Shown piece by piece: positions 1-9,271 of a stretch of DNA of 64,000 nt (the stretch's first letter is position 1; every line of letters begins with the position of its first letter). The notes below the pieces were generated by a model, which saw only the letters and a list, made by a program, of their open reading frames with translations, was not told the DNA's origin and ran no database searches. The stretch covers positions 8,303,001 through 8,367,000 of the forward strand of contig NZ_CP068985.1 of the NCBI RefSeq assembly GCF_019397265.1. The letters run 5' to 3'. This stretch comes from Nonomuraea coxensis DSM 45129. Its GTDB lineage: Bacteria; Actinomycetota; Actinomycetes; Streptosporangiales; Streptosporangiaceae. Both the position numbers and the translations under genes were made by a program.

Positions 1-514
1 AGTCGTCGGCCAGCTCGGTCTCGATCCACAGGCGCAGGCCGGTCGGGGTGGCGGCGGTCGCGGCCTGACCCGCGGCGGTCTTCCTGGCGGCGGCCTTGTC
101 GGCGGCGCTGATGTCGCTGCCGTCGGTGTAGCACTGCTCGCCGTTCTGGCACTCCGGCGTGCCGCCGTCCTCGGCGCCGTCGACGTCCGGGTCGCCCGGG
201 TCGTGGGCCTCGCCGTCGCCGCCGCTGTCCTCGTTCACCGGGCACGTGTTGGCGGGGTCGGCGCAGTCGAGGCGGACGGTGCCCTGCGGGCCGGAGTCGA
301 TCATGTTCTGGCCGTCGTTCTCCAGCCAGAACCTGGCGATGTCGGCGGCCTCCTCCGGGGTGGCCATCCACGTGCAGACCACGTACGCGGGGGTGTCCGC
401 GGCCAGCAGGTCGTTGCAGCTCCGCGGATCGTCGGCCGACCAGGCCGGGACGCCGACCCCGAGGAACGACAGGGCGATTCCGAGGACGAGGAGCTGCCGT
501 AGCCGCTTTCGCAT
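1..514 (-). CDS. Secreted acidic protein, unknown function (3' end outside window)
   Basis: I do not recognise this protein. The 171 visible codons start at ATG 514, preceded by AGGAAG about nine bases upstream. Residues 1-27 look like a Sec signal peptide: a basic start (MRKRLRQ), a hydrophobic core and an AWSA cleavage site. The mature part has spaced cysteines (Cys33, Cys47, Cys84, Cys91 and a later CQNGEQC cluster) that could form disulfides, and a Gly/Asp/Glu-rich linker around residues 95-120. It reads on without a stop to the window edge. It lies 52 bases downstream of the glycosyltransferase gene on the same strand and may be the last gene of that lipid operon. Secretion is well supported; function is open. 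Confidence 0.75.
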   Translation of the reverse strand, partial: MRKRLRQLLVLGIALSFLGVGVPAWSADDPRSCNDLLAADTPAYVVCTWMATPEEAADIARFWLENDGQNMIDSGPQGTVRLDCADPANTCPVNEDSGGDGEAHDPGDPDVDGAEDGGTPECQNGEQCYTDGSDISAADKAAARKTAAGQAATAATPTGLRLWIETELADD

Positions 515-566
515 GGCACCTGACTTCCTGGGGGTGATCGTGGCCATATGCACCATATCCGGCTGA

Positions 567-1766
567 TCAATGACGTTCAATGAGATCGGCCGCGGTCCGT
601 ACTCCGTTCTCGACCGCCAGTTTCCCGCCCAGTCGGGCGGCGCGCTCGCGGTGGCGGGGCGCGGCCAGCAGCCGGTCCGCCAGCTCCCGCCGGTCGAGCC
701 GGCGGATGGGCAGCGGCGGAGGGCCGGCGCCGAGCGCCGCGACCCTGCGGCCCCAGAAGGGCTGGTCGGAGAAGAACGGGCAGACGACGCTCGGCACCCC
801 GGCCGTGAGCGCCGTCCCGGTGGTCCCGGCCCCGCCGTGGTGCACGACCACCGCCATGCGCGGGAACACCAGGTCGTGCGGCACCTCCCCCACCGGCAGC
901 AGGTCGTCGCCCGCCGCCACCGGCAGCCCCTGGACGACGCCGCGCAGCCCGGCCAGCCGCAGCCCGGCGACGACCTCCTCGGCCGCCCGCTCCGGGCACG
1001 GCATGCTGCCGAACCCCACGAACACCGGCGGCGGGCCGGCCGCGAGAAAGTCCTCCATCTCCGCGGTTCCGCCCGTGCCGGGGAGCCGCCAGTAGCCGGT
1101 CAGGTGCACGTACCCGGGCCAGTCGCGCGGGCGCGGCACCACCAGCGGGCTGACCCCGCACAGCACCGGCACCCGCTCCCGGCGGTCGGCCGCGAACGGA
1201 CTCCCCCGCAGCGGCCCCAGCCCCAGCACCTCGGCACGCAGCCGGTTCACCAGGCGGGCGAGCACGAGCAGGCCGGCCCGCTCCACGAGCGCGTACGACG
1301 CCCGGTTGCCGAGCCGCCCCAGGGTGGCGAGCGGCACCAGCGGGTTGGGGAACTCGCCGGTCGGCTCGCCCGGCTGGAACTGCAGGATCCGGTACGGCAT
1401 CCCGTGCCGCTCGCTCAGGTGCCGGCCGAACGCGCCGAGCGCGGGGGCGAGCACCAGGTCCGCGCCCGCGCAGGCGGCGTCCACCTCGGCGACCAGCCTG
1501 GCGGCCAGCGGCTCGACGACCGTCCTCAGCCCGCGGACGAACCCCAGGGGCCCGCTGCCCAGCCACGCCCGCCCCTCCTCGCCGTCGAGGACGGTCGCCG
1601 GATCCACGCTCAGCGGGACGAACCGCACCCCGGGACCCGCCAGAGCGGCGTAGCGGGCGGGCGCCGCGAGCACGGCCTCGTGCCCGCGCCCGGCCAGCTC
1701 CAGCGCCAGCGCCGCGGACGGCTGCGTGTCCCCCCGCGACCCCAACCCCAGCACCGCGACCTTCAT
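567..1766 (-). CDS. MGT/UGT-type glycosyltransferase (GT1 family, GT-B fold)
   Basis: This is a nucleotide-sugar dependent glycosyltransferase of the type that glycosylates sterols, macrolides or lipids. The N-terminal domain opens with a beta strand and the GSRGDTQP loop (residues 9-16) seen in sterol/antibiotic glucosyltransferases. The C-terminal donor-binding domain has HHGGAGTTGTAL followed by GVPSVVCPFFSDQPFWG (about residues 309-340), which is the UGT signature region. At 399 aa it is the usual length. It ends a run of same-strand genes (acyl-AMP ligase, MmpL, MFS), with 13 bases between it and the MFS gene. This suggests the sugar acceptor is the lipid product of that operon; the acceptor itself cannot be read from sequence. 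Confidence 0.9.
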   Translation of the reverse strand: MKVAVLGLGSRGDTQPSAALALELAGRGHEAVLAAPARYAALAGPGVRFVPLSVDPATVLDGEEGRAWLGSGPLGFVRGLRTVVEPLAARLVAEVDAACAGADLVLAPALGAFGRHLSERHGMPYRILQFQPGEPTGEFPNPLVPLATLGRLGNRASYALVERAGLLVLARLVNRLRAEVLGLGPLRGSPFAADRRERVPVLCGVSPLVVPRPRDWPGYVHLTGYWRLPGTGGTAEMEDFLAAGPPPVFVGFGSMPCPERAAEEVVAGLRLAGLRGVVQGLPVAAGDDLLPVGEVPHDLVFPRMAVVVHHGGAGTTGTALTAGVPSVVCPFFSDQPFWGRRVAALGAGPPPLPIRRLDRRELADRLLAAPRHRERAARLGGKLAVENGVRTAADLIERH

Positions 1767-1779
1767 GTCCGCGCTCTCG

Positions 1780-3126
1780 TCACTTCAGCGTCCTCAGGGC
1801 GATCAGCGCGCCCGCCAGCACCAGCCCGGCCGCCGCGAGCAACCCGGTGGCGTACCCGGTGGCGAAGCTCCCGGCCGCCTGCACGACCGCGCCGACGGCG
1901 GCGATCCCGAACAGCCCGGACACCTCCCTGCTGACCGAGAAGACCCCGCCCGCCACCCCCGCCCGCTCCTGCGGCACCGCGCCCAGCACGGCCGAGCCCA
2001 GCGGCATCGTGAGCGCCGAGCCGATCCCGATCGCGCACACGGCGGGCAGCAGCCGCCCCCACCCGTCGCCCGCCTCCAGCGTCGCCGCGACCGCCATCCC
2101 GCCCGCGACCAGCGTCAGCCCGGCCGCCACCGTACGCCCCGCGCCCACCCGCCGCTCCAGGAGCGGAGCGAGCGGCGTGACCACCACCACGAGCAGCGCC
2201 AGCGGCACGAACGCGAGCCCCGACCCGGTCGGCGTGAACCCGAGCACCCCCTGCAGGAAGATCGCCGTGTAGAAGAACACGCCGTTCACGCCGAGCCCCC
2301 ACAGCACCTGCGCCGCCACCCCGCCCGCGAACGCCCGCACCGTGAACAGCCGCAGGTCCACCATCGGATCGGCGGCCCGCCGCTCGACCACGGCGAACGC
2401 CGCCCCGCTGCCCGCGCAGACCGCCAGCGCGGCGACGACCGCCGGGGAGCCGTACCCGTGCTCGCCGCCGTGGATCAGGGCGAAGGTCCCCGAGGCCAGG
2501 AACGCCACCGAGGCCAGCACGCCGGGCACGTCCAGCGCCCGCCGGACCGGCCGCGACGCGGGCACCGCCACCGCGGCGAGCGCGACGACCGCCGCACCCA
2601 GCGGCACGTTGACGAGGAACACCCAGCTCCAGTGGGCGTGCTGGCTCAGGTACCCGCCGGCCACCGGCCCGAGCGCCAGCGCGGCCGCGCCGGACGCCAT
2701 CCAGACGGCCACCCCGGTCGAGCGCCGGCGCTCGTCCTGGGCGGCGAGGACGGCGAGCGTCGCGGGCAGCACCAGCGCCGCGCCCGCCCCCTGGACGAGG
2801 CGGGCGGCCACCAGCAGGCCGATCGTCCCGGCCAGCCCGGCGGCGAGCGAGGCCGCGGTGAACAGGGCGAGCCCGGTCAGCAGCGTCCTGCGGTGCCCCC
2901 AGACGTCGGCCAGCCGCCCGCCGGCGGGCATGAGCCCGGCGAACGTCAGCAGGTAGCCGGTGGCCACCCATTCCAGCGCGGCGAGGCTCGCGCCGAGGTC
3001 GCCCTGGATGCTGGGGAGCGCGACGGTGACGACCGTGTTGTCGAGGGTGGTGAGGAAACCGGCGAGGGCGACGGCGGTCAGCAGCCACCGGCCGGTCGCC
3101 GGGCGGGCCACGGCGAGGCCGGTCAC
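1780..3126 (-). CDS. MFS transporter, DHA2 (EmrB/QacA-like) drug/lipid exporter
   Basis: This is an integral membrane proton antiporter with 12-14 predicted hydrophobic helices. It shows the DHA2 landmarks LDNTVVTVALPSI in the first helix and GGRLADVWGHRRTLL between helices 2 and 3 (motif A). The GPVAGGYLSQHAHWSWVF stretch is motif C followed by the W-W-F segment common to this family. I chose the GTG at 3126 because its GTGA overlaps the stop of the mmpL gene; an in-frame ATG at 3144 would give six more residues. The coupling implies co-expression with MmpL. Family members export drugs, dyes or lipids; here export of the operon's product, or self-protection, is an inference. Confidence 0.9.
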   Translation of the reverse strand: MTGLAVARPATGRWLLTAVALAGFLTTLDNTVVTVALPSIQGDLGASLAALEWVATGYLLTFAGLMPAGGRLADVWGHRRTLLTGLALFTAASLAAGLAGTIGLLVAARLVQGAGAALVLPATLAVLAAQDERRRSTGVAVWMASGAAALALGPVAGGYLSQHAHWSWVFLVNVPLGAAVVALAAVAVPASRPVRRALDVPGVLASVAFLASGTFALIHGGEHGYGSPAVVAALAVCAGSGAAFAVVERRAADPMVDLRLFTVRAFAGGVAAQVLWGLGVNGVFFYTAIFLQGVLGFTPTGSGLAFVPLALLVVVVTPLAPLLERRVGAGRTVAAGLTLVAGGMAVAATLEAGDGWGRLLPAVCAIGIGSALTMPLGSAVLGAVPQERAGVAGGVFSVSREVSGLFGIAAVGAVVQAAGSFATGYATGLLAAAGLVLAGALIALRTLK

Positions 3127-5531
3127 CGGTCCACCTCCACCCACGTCCAGCCGGCCCCGTCGGGGGTGGCCCGCACCACGCGGTCCCGCTCACGGCTGAT
3201 GCGCTCCCACCGCGGCCCGCCCTCCCCCTTGGGCCGGGCCCGCCCGCCTTCGTCGCAGGAGTGCCCACGCGGGGCGGGCACGGGCGCGGGAGGGGCGGGC
3301 GCGGGCAGCGGAAGGGCCGGGGTTCCCCGGGACCCAGCGGACCCGCCGGGCTCGTGGAGGTCCACGCGCCGGTGCAGGGCGCGCAACGGCCGGGGCAGCC
3401 ACCAGTTGGCCCCGCCCATGAGCCGCATCGTCGCCGGCACCAGCAGCGCCCGCACCAGGGTCGCGTCCACCACGATGGCCACGAACAACCCCACGCCGAG
3501 CAGCTTCACGACGGTGATCCCGGCGGTCGAGAACGCCCCGATCACCACGAGCAGCAGCAGCGCCGCGCTGGTGATCACCCCGCCGGTCTGCTGCAGCCCG
3601 GCGGCCACGGCGGCGGTGTTGTCCCCGGTGCGCAGCCACTCGGCCCGCACCCGCGACAGCAGGAACAGCTCGTAGTCCATCGACAGCCCGAACACCACGG
3701 CGAGGATCAGCACGGTCACGGTCGCCTCGACCGTCCCGGTGGAGGTGAAGGTCAGCACGGACGCGAGGTGCCCGTCCTGGAACGCCCACACGATCACCCC
3801 GAGCGACGCCCCGATGGACAGCGCGTTCATGAGCAGCGCCTTGACCGGCAGCACCACGGACCTGAACGCGGCGAACAGCAGCACCGCGGTCACCGACCCC
3901 ACCACCAGGGCCATCCACGGCAGCCGGCCGGCCAGGCTGTCCATGAGGTCCATCTGCGCGGCCGTGGGCCCGCCGACGACGACGCGCCGCACGTTCGGCT
4001 CGGGCGGCGACAACGTCCTGATGGCGGTGACGAGGCGCTGCGCCTCCGCCGACATGGGGTCCACGTCGTAGCGGACGGCGAGCCGGACGGCCCCGTTGTC
4101 CTGGGACAGCCCGGCGACGTCCACGCCGGTGACGTGGGGCAGCCGGCGCAGCCGCGCCGCGAGGGGGTCGGCGTCGTCGGGCGTCACGGGGGTGACGGCG
4201 CTGATCGCGGCGTGCCCCTGGCCGAGCGGCCCGGGGCGGGCGGGGGCCTCGGTGAAGGAGCGTTCGACGAGCACGTGCACGTCGACCGCGGCCATGGAGT
4301 TGCGCCCGAAGTCCCGGTCGACGATCTCGGCCACCCGGCGGCTCTCGGAGCCCGCGGGCAGCACGCGGTGGTCCACGTTGCCGAACGTGACGTGCAGGAA
4401 CGGCGCGGCCAGCGCCACCAGCACGGCGGCCACGGCGACGAGGTAGAGCACGGGCCGGCGCATGACGCTGGAGGCGACGGCGTGCCACACGCCGCCGCCG
4501 CGCCCGCCGGTCCCGAGATCGGGGGTGAGCCTGAGCGCGTTCACCCGCCGCCCGAGCACGCCGAGCGCGGCGGGCAGCACGACGAGCGCCGCGCCCATCG
4601 CGACGAGCACCACCGCCGCCGCGCCGAGCCCGATCGAGCGCAGGAACATCTGCGGGAACACCAGCAGCCCGAGCAGCGCGGTCGCCACGGTCAGCCCGGA
4701 GAAGGCGACGGTACGCCCGGCGGTGGCCATGGTCCGCACCACGGCCTGCTCGCTCGTCGCCCCGGCCGCGATCTCCTCGCGGAACGCCTTGAGCACGAAC
4801 AGCGAGTAGTCCACGGCGAGCCCGAGCCCGAGCATGGTGACGACGTTGAGCGAGAAGACCGAGACCTCGGTGACCTCGGTGAGCAGCCGCAGCAGCACCA
4901 GCGCGCCGAGCACCGCGAACGCCCCCACGAGCAGCGGCAGCCCGGCCGCCACGAGGCTGCCGAACACCACGACCAGCAGCACCAGCAGCACCGGCATGGA
5001 GATGGCCTCGGCGCGGGCGAGGTCGGCGGCGGTCTGGTCGTTGAGCTCCTTGAGCAGCGGCACCGGCCCGCCGATCGAGACCTGGAGGTTCGTGGCCCGC
5101 CGCAGCCGGTCCTCGACGGCGGCATAGCCGGCCTGCTTGTCGCCCTTGAGCGTGACCAGCGCGTACGTCGACCGCCCGTCCTCCGACACCATCAGCTTCG
5201 ACCCGGTCGTCCAGTACGTCGCGAGCGCCTCCACGTGCGCGGCCGGCAGCGCCCGCAGCGCGTCGTGCACCGCTTTCCTGTAGCGGGGGTCGCGCGCCTT
5301 GACGGTCGGGTGGTGGTAGAGGACGACGACGTCGGGGGCGTGCCCGCCGTACCAGTCGTCGTTCCAGCGGGCGGCGGTGGTGGAGTCGGCGCGCGGGTCC
5401 TCGAAGCCGCCGTCGGCCATCCGCCCGAACAGCTCCATGCCGAGCGGCGCGACGAGGAGGGCGACCGCCAGGCTCAGGACCAGCAGCGTCCACCTGCCGC
5501 GGTAGACCAGGCGGCCCGCGCGCTCAAACAA
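3123..5531 (-). CDS. MMPL/RND-family lipid exporter
   Basis: This is an 802-aa RND-superfamily membrane protein of the MmpL type. There is one N-terminal helix (about residues 13-35), a large extracytoplasmic loop, a helix cluster at about 175-335, a second loop, and a second cluster at about 540-700, followed by a Pro/Arg-rich cytoplasmic tail. The VTMLGLGLAVDYSLFVLKAFREE segment and the later FGLSMDYELFLLSRVRAEW segment are the paired D-Y motifs of MMPL proton relay helices. MmpL proteins in mycobacteria move lipids and glycolipids across the membrane. The start ATG lies inside the last codons of the acyl-AMP ligase gene (8-base overlap), so synthesis and export of an acyl product look directly coupled. 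Confidence 0.93.
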   Translation of the reverse strand: MFERAGRLVYRGRWTLLVLSLAVALLVAPLGMELFGRMADGGFEDPRADSTTAARWNDDWYGGHAPDVVVLYHHPTVKARDPRYRKAVHDALRALPAAHVEALATYWTTGSKLMVSEDGRSTYALVTLKGDKQAGYAAVEDRLRRATNLQVSIGGPVPLLKELNDQTAADLARAEAISMPVLLVLLVVVFGSLVAAGLPLLVGAFAVLGALVLLRLLTEVTEVSVFSLNVVTMLGLGLAVDYSLFVLKAFREEIAAGATSEQAVVRTMATAGRTVAFSGLTVATALLGLLVFPQMFLRSIGLGAAAVVLVAMGAALVVLPAALGVLGRRVNALRLTPDLGTGGRGGGVWHAVASSVMRRPVLYLVAVAAVLVALAAPFLHVTFGNVDHRVLPAGSESRRVAEIVDRDFGRNSMAAVDVHVLVERSFTEAPARPGPLGQGHAAISAVTPVTPDDADPLAARLRRLPHVTGVDVAGLSQDNGAVRLAVRYDVDPMSAEAQRLVTAIRTLSPPEPNVRRVVVGGPTAAQMDLMDSLAGRLPWMALVVGSVTAVLLFAAFRSVVLPVKALLMNALSIGASLGVIVWAFQDGHLASVLTFTSTGTVEATVTVLILAVVFGLSMDYELFLLSRVRAEWLRTGDNTAAVAAGLQQTGGVITSAALLLLVVIGAFSTAGITVVKLLGVGLFVAIVVDATLVRALLVPATMRLMGGANWWLPRPLRALHRRVDLHEPGGSAGSRGTPALPLPAPAPPAPVPAPRGHSCDEGGRARPKGEGGPRWERISRERDRVVRATPDGAGWTWVEVDR

Positions 5532-7176
5532 GGGCGCCCTCCAGGTACGCCCGCAGGCAGGCGCGCCGGGCGAGCTTGCCGCTGGACGTGCGGGGCACGG
5601 TCCCGGCCTCGGTCAGCACGAAGTCGTGCACCGCGAGGTCGTGCCCGGCCCGGACGGCGGCCCGCACCGCCCGCTCGACCTCGGCCGCGTCGGCGCCCTG
5701 CCCGCGCCGGGACCGTTCGGCCACCACGACCAGCCGCTCGGTGTCCTCGCCGGGCACCGCGAAGGCCGCCACCCGGTCGCGCCGCACCGCCTCGTGCGCC
5801 TCCTGGACCGTGGCCTCGATGTCCTGCGGGTAGTGGTTGCGGCCGTCCACGATGACGAGGTCCTTGATGCGGCCGGTGACGTAGAGGCGGCCGTCGTGCC
5901 ACACGCCGAGGTCGCCGGTGCGCAGCCAGCCGTCGGCGCCGAAGACCTCGGCGGTGCGGGCGGGGTCGCGCCAGTAGGCGCGGGCGACGTTGGGCCCGCG
6001 CACCCAGATCTCGCCGACGTGGCCGTCCGGCTGGTCGCCCGCGTCGCCGACGATCCTGACCCGCTGCCCGTGCGGCCGGCCGCAGGAGACGAGGTGACTG
6101 ACGGGACCTTCGGCGCGGGGGACGGCGCGGCCCTCGCGCAGGGCGTCGCGGGAGAAGGCGGTCACGACGGGCCGCTCGTCGCGGTCGGTCGCGGCGACGA
6201 ACACGGTGGCCTCGGCCAGCCCGTACGCGGGCGTGTGCGCCTCGGGCCGCAGCCCGCACCCGGCGAAGGCGGCGTCGAAGGCGGCGAACGCGCCCGGCCT
6301 GACCGGCTCGGCGCCGTTGAGCATGACCCGGACCCCGGACAGGTCGAGCCCGTCCTTGTCCTCGGGCCGGACGCGGGCGGCGGTGTACTCGTAGGCGAAG
6401 TTGGGGGCGCCGGTGTAGGCGTCGGCCTCCTCCGACAGCAGCCGCAGCCACCGCACCGGGCTCATGACGAACGCCACCGGGTCCATGAACACCGCCCGGT
6501 TCGCCCCCATGATCGGCATGGCGACCGTGGCGACCAGCCCCATGTCGTGGAAGAGCGGCAGCCAGAGCACCGCCGCCGAGACGCGGGGCCGGGCGCGGAA
6601 GACCTCCCAGAGCTGGGCGGCGTTGGCGGTGAGGTTGCCGTGCGTGATCTCGACCCCGGCGGGGGCGCGGGTGGAGCCGGAGGTGTACTGCAGGTAGGCG
6701 AGGTCGCCGGCGGCGACCGGCTCGCGCTCCCACTCGTCGGCGAGCAGGTCGGAGACGGCGTCCACGGCGACGACCGGCGGCCCGGCCGCTCCCAGGAAGG
6801 CGGTCACGGCGGGCCGCGCGGGCGTGGTGGTGAGCACGACTGCCGGTGCCGCGTCGGCGAAGGCCCGTTCCAGCCGCTCACCGTGCCCGGGCAGGCCGGG
6901 GGCGAACAGCGGGACCGCGACCAGCCGGGCGTACATCGTGCCGAGCACGGCGACCACGTAGTCCAGTCCGGAGGGGGCGAGCACGGCGGCCCGGTCGCCG
7001 GGGCGGGCCAGCTCGCGCAGCCGTACGGCGAGCGCCCTGGCCTTGAGGTCGGCCCGCGCCCACGTGTACGTCCGCCGGGAGCCGTCCCCGAGGTGGTCCA
7101 CGAACGTGTACGCCGGCGCGTCCGGGACCTCGCGCGCCCACCGCGCCACCCGCGTGATCAACATCTCGTCCGGCAT
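5524..7176 (-). CDS. Fatty-acyl-AMP ligase (FAAL-type adenylating enzyme)
   Basis: This enzyme activates a fatty acid to acyl-AMP and passes it to a carrier protein instead of CoA. It is an ANL-superfamily member with the FAAL-like P-loop QYTSGSTRAPAGVEITHGNL, the NGAEPVRPGAFAAFDAAF segment, the YGLAEATVFVA motif, GRIKDLVIVDGRNHYPQDIE in the hinge region and the catalytic-lysine motif RTSSGKLARR near the C-terminus. ATG 7176 was chosen because GAAGGGGA precedes it by about seven bases; the frame is open for another 38 codons upstream. It is 550 aa, normal for the family, and appears to be the first gene of the operon. Oddly, no polyketide synthase, NRPS or acyl carrier protein gene lies nearby to receive the acyl group. 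Confidence 0.92.
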   Translation of the reverse strand: MPDEMLITRVARWAREVPDAPAYTFVDHLGDGSRRTYTWARADLKARALAVRLRELARPGDRAAVLAPSGLDYVVAVLGTMYARLVAVPLFAPGLPGHGERLERAFADAAPAVVLTTTPARPAVTAFLGAAGPPVVAVDAVSDLLADEWEREPVAAGDLAYLQYTSGSTRAPAGVEITHGNLTANAAQLWEVFRARPRVSAAVLWLPLFHDMGLVATVAMPIMGANRAVFMDPVAFVMSPVRWLRLLSEEADAYTGAPNFAYEYTAARVRPEDKDGLDLSGVRVMLNGAEPVRPGAFAAFDAAFAGCGLRPEAHTPAYGLAEATVFVAATDRDERPVVTAFSRDALREGRAVPRAEGPVSHLVSCGRPHGQRVRIVGDAGDQPDGHVGEIWVRGPNVARAYWRDPARTAEVFGADGWLRTGDLGVWHDGRLYVTGRIKDLVIVDGRNHYPQDIEATVQEAHEAVRRDRVAAFAVPGEDTERLVVVAERSRRGQGADAAEVERAVRAAVRAGHDLAVHDFVLTEAGTVPRTSSGKLARRACLRAYLEGALV

Positions 7177-7333
7177 GCCCGCGTCCCCTTCGCTGGAGGG
7201 ACCTAGCAAATTACGGGAGGAACGGGCCGCGATTCTTGCCAAACCCCTGCACATTCCGCGCCCCGTCTTTTTTATCGAGTGACAAGACACGGGCCCGGAT
7301 GGCAGGCTTTGACCGTTTTGTAGGGGGTTCTTG

Positions 7334-8575
7334 GTGCACGGTTACGCACGCGATCTCGGCCTGCTCCGGGACCGCCGCTTCGCGCTGCTGTTGTCCGGGC
7401 GGACCATCTCCGTCCTCGGCAGCGCCTTCGCCCCGGTGGCCCTGGCCTTCGGCGTGCTCGAACTGCCCGGGGCGAGCGCCGGAACGCTGTCGATGGTGAT
7501 GGCCGCGGCCTCGGTGCCGATGATCGCGTTCATGCTGGTGGGCGGGGTGATCGCGGACCGGCTGCCGCGCCAGCGGGTGATGATGACCGGCGAGTTCCTG
7601 GCCGCCGCGGGCTACTTCGCGCTCGGGGCCATGATGCTCGCCGGATGGACGCCGATGCCCGCGCTGCTGGCGGCGGCGGCGCTCACCGGCGTCGCCACGG
7701 CGCTCGCGCTGCCCGCGCTCACCGGGATCATCCCCGACGTCGTGCCGCCCGACCGGCTGCAGTCCGGCAACGCCCTGCTCGGCCTCGGCGCGAACGCCTC
7801 CCGCGTCGGCGGCGCGGTGCTCGGCGGCGGCACGGTGACGCTGTTCGGCGGCGGCTGGGCGCTGCTGGCGAGCGGGGCGATGTTCGGCGGGGCGGGCGTG
7901 CTCGTCGCGCTCATGCGGCTGGACCGGATCGAGCGCCCGCCGGGCGAGCGGCACTCGGTGCTGAAGGACCTGCGGGACGGCTGGCGGGAGTTCCGCACCC
8001 GGCAGTGGCTCTGGGTGGTCGTGGCGCAGTTCTCGCTGCTGGTCATGGCGTTCGAGGCCGGGCACGGCGTGCTCGGGCCGATCCTGTTCAAGGACCGCCT
8101 CGGCGGGCCCGCGGCCTGGTCGGCGTTCCTCGCGGGCGAGGCCATCGGGATGATCGCCGGGGTGCTCGTGTCGATCCGGCTGCGGCCCCGGCGGCCGATC
8201 CTGGTGGCGGTGCTGCTGTGCCTGCCGACCGCGCTGCCGTACGTGCTGCTCGGCAGCGACGCGCCGCTCTGGGCGGCGGTGGCCGCGGCGTTCGTGCTCG
8301 GGGTGTGCTTCGACGTCTTCGGCGTGCTCTGGCAGACCACGATGCAGCGGGAGGTGCCGGCCGAGGCGCTGTCGCGGGTCAGCTCGTACGACATGCTCGG
8401 CTCGCTCATGTTCGGGCCGCTCGGGCTGCTGCTGGCCGGAGGCGCGGCGGACGTGTTCGGGCCGGAGACGTCGCTGCTGGCCTGCGCCGTGATCATCGTG
8501 GTGTGCACGCTGGCCGCGCTGCTGGCCCCCGGCGTGCGGAACCTGCGCGCGCCGGTCGCGCCGGTCACACGATGA
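7334..8575 (+). CDS. MFS transporter (MFS_3 / EntS-like)
   Basis: This is a 413-aa polytopic membrane protein with twelve hydrophobic stretches. The first helix begins LLSGRTISVLGSAFAPVALAF, typical of the EntS/MFS_3 exporters, and the helix 2-3 loop GGVIADRLPRQRVMM matches MFS motif A. I prefer GTG 7334, since TAGGGGG lies about seven bases upstream, but the TTG directly before it (7331) is also possible. It is divergent from the acyl-AMP ligase operon, with about 157 bases between the two starts. Its 3' end overlaps the convergent small secreted gene by 11 bases. The substrate cannot be told from the sequence. Confidence 0.88.
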   Translation: MHGYARDLGLLRDRRFALLLSGRTISVLGSAFAPVALAFGVLELPGASAGTLSMVMAAASVPMIAFMLVGGVIADRLPRQRVMMTGEFLAAAGYFALGAMMLAGWTPMPALLAAAALTGVATALALPALTGIIPDVVPPDRLQSGNALLGLGANASRVGGAVLGGGTVTLFGGGWALLASGAMFGGAGVLVALMRLDRIERPPGERHSVLKDLRDGWREFRTRQWLWVVVAQFSLLVMAFEAGHGVLGPILFKDRLGGPAAWSAFLAGEAIGMIAGVLVSIRLRPRRPILVAVLLCLPTALPYVLLGSDAPLWAAVAAAFVLGVCFDVFGVLWQTTMQREVPAEALSRVSSYDMLGSLMFGPLGLLLAGGAADVFGPETSLLACAVIIVVCTLAALLAPGVRNLRAPVAPVTR

Positions 8576-9206
8576 TGAGCCGGACCACCACGCCCGCGCA
8601 GTTGCCCGCCACGCAGATCCGCACCGGCACCTCCGAGATCCCGGCCGCGGCCGGCACTCCGCCCACGTGCCCGTCGGGACCGATGGCGACGCCCTCCGGC
8701 ACCCTGCCGTGGTCGGTGACGGTGAAGGTGGGGATCACGCCGGGCGGGCCGCCGTTGATCCCGATCTCGCCGTCCAGCGGGACCCCGGCCCTGCCGGGGA
8801 AGGTCAGGTCGCGCGGCACCCAGGGGACGTTGCCGAGCACCACCAGCCGCACCCGCGTCTCCTGACAGGACGAACCGGAACAGAGCTGGACGGGCGCGAA
8901 GTAGGTGCCGGAACGGGCGGGCTTGCCGTAGAGGCGGCCGCTCGCGTCCACCCGGACGCCGACGGCGAGGTAGGCCGGCCGGACGGCGACGCCCTTCGCC
9001 GTGGGCAGGAGCCGCTCGGCGACCTCGATGCCCTCGGTGACGTAGAAGGTGTCCTCGACCAGGGCGCCCTCGGGGCTTTGGTAAGGCGTCTCCCTCGCCA
9101 TCAGCGCGACCGGCGCGAGCGGCGCGGTGAGCGACGGCACCGCGGCGGCCAGGCCGCACACGGCCAGCCCGGCGAGCAGGAAGACCCACCTTTGCCGCAC
9201 GTTCAC
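8565..9206 (-). CDS. Secreted protein with Ig-like (He_PIG-type) repeats
   Basis: This is a predicted exported protein of about 213 aa. The N-terminus (RQRWVFLLAGLAVCGLAAAV) is a signal peptide or membrane anchor. Two similar modules follow. Each ends in a short strand with two close cysteines (LCSGSSCQE and ICVAGNCAG), preceded by a G.L.G.P..AG turn (GRLYGKPARSG and GHVGGVPAAAG) typical of the 'putative Ig' (He_PIG) fold. GTG 9206 is taken as start; GTG 9200 is almost as good, and neither has a strong ribosome site. Such modules usually serve binding or adhesion at the cell surface. The convergent MFS gene overlaps its end. Function is unknown. Confidence 0.7.
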   Translation of the reverse strand: MNVRQRWVFLLAGLAVCGLAAAVPSLTAPLAPVALMARETPYQSPEGALVEDTFYVTEGIEVAERLLPTAKGVAVRPAYLAVGVRVDASGRLYGKPARSGTYFAPVQLCSGSSCQETRVRLVVLGNVPWVPRDLTFPGRAGVPLDGEIGINGGPPGVIPTFTVTDHGRVPEGVAIGPDGHVGGVPAAAGISEVPVRICVAGNCAGVVVRLIIV

Positions 9207-9271
9207 CCCCCGGTTCTGCCGCTTCCCGTACGTACCCCTTTCGCGGCGCTGCGTCACTGGATAATCGGAGA

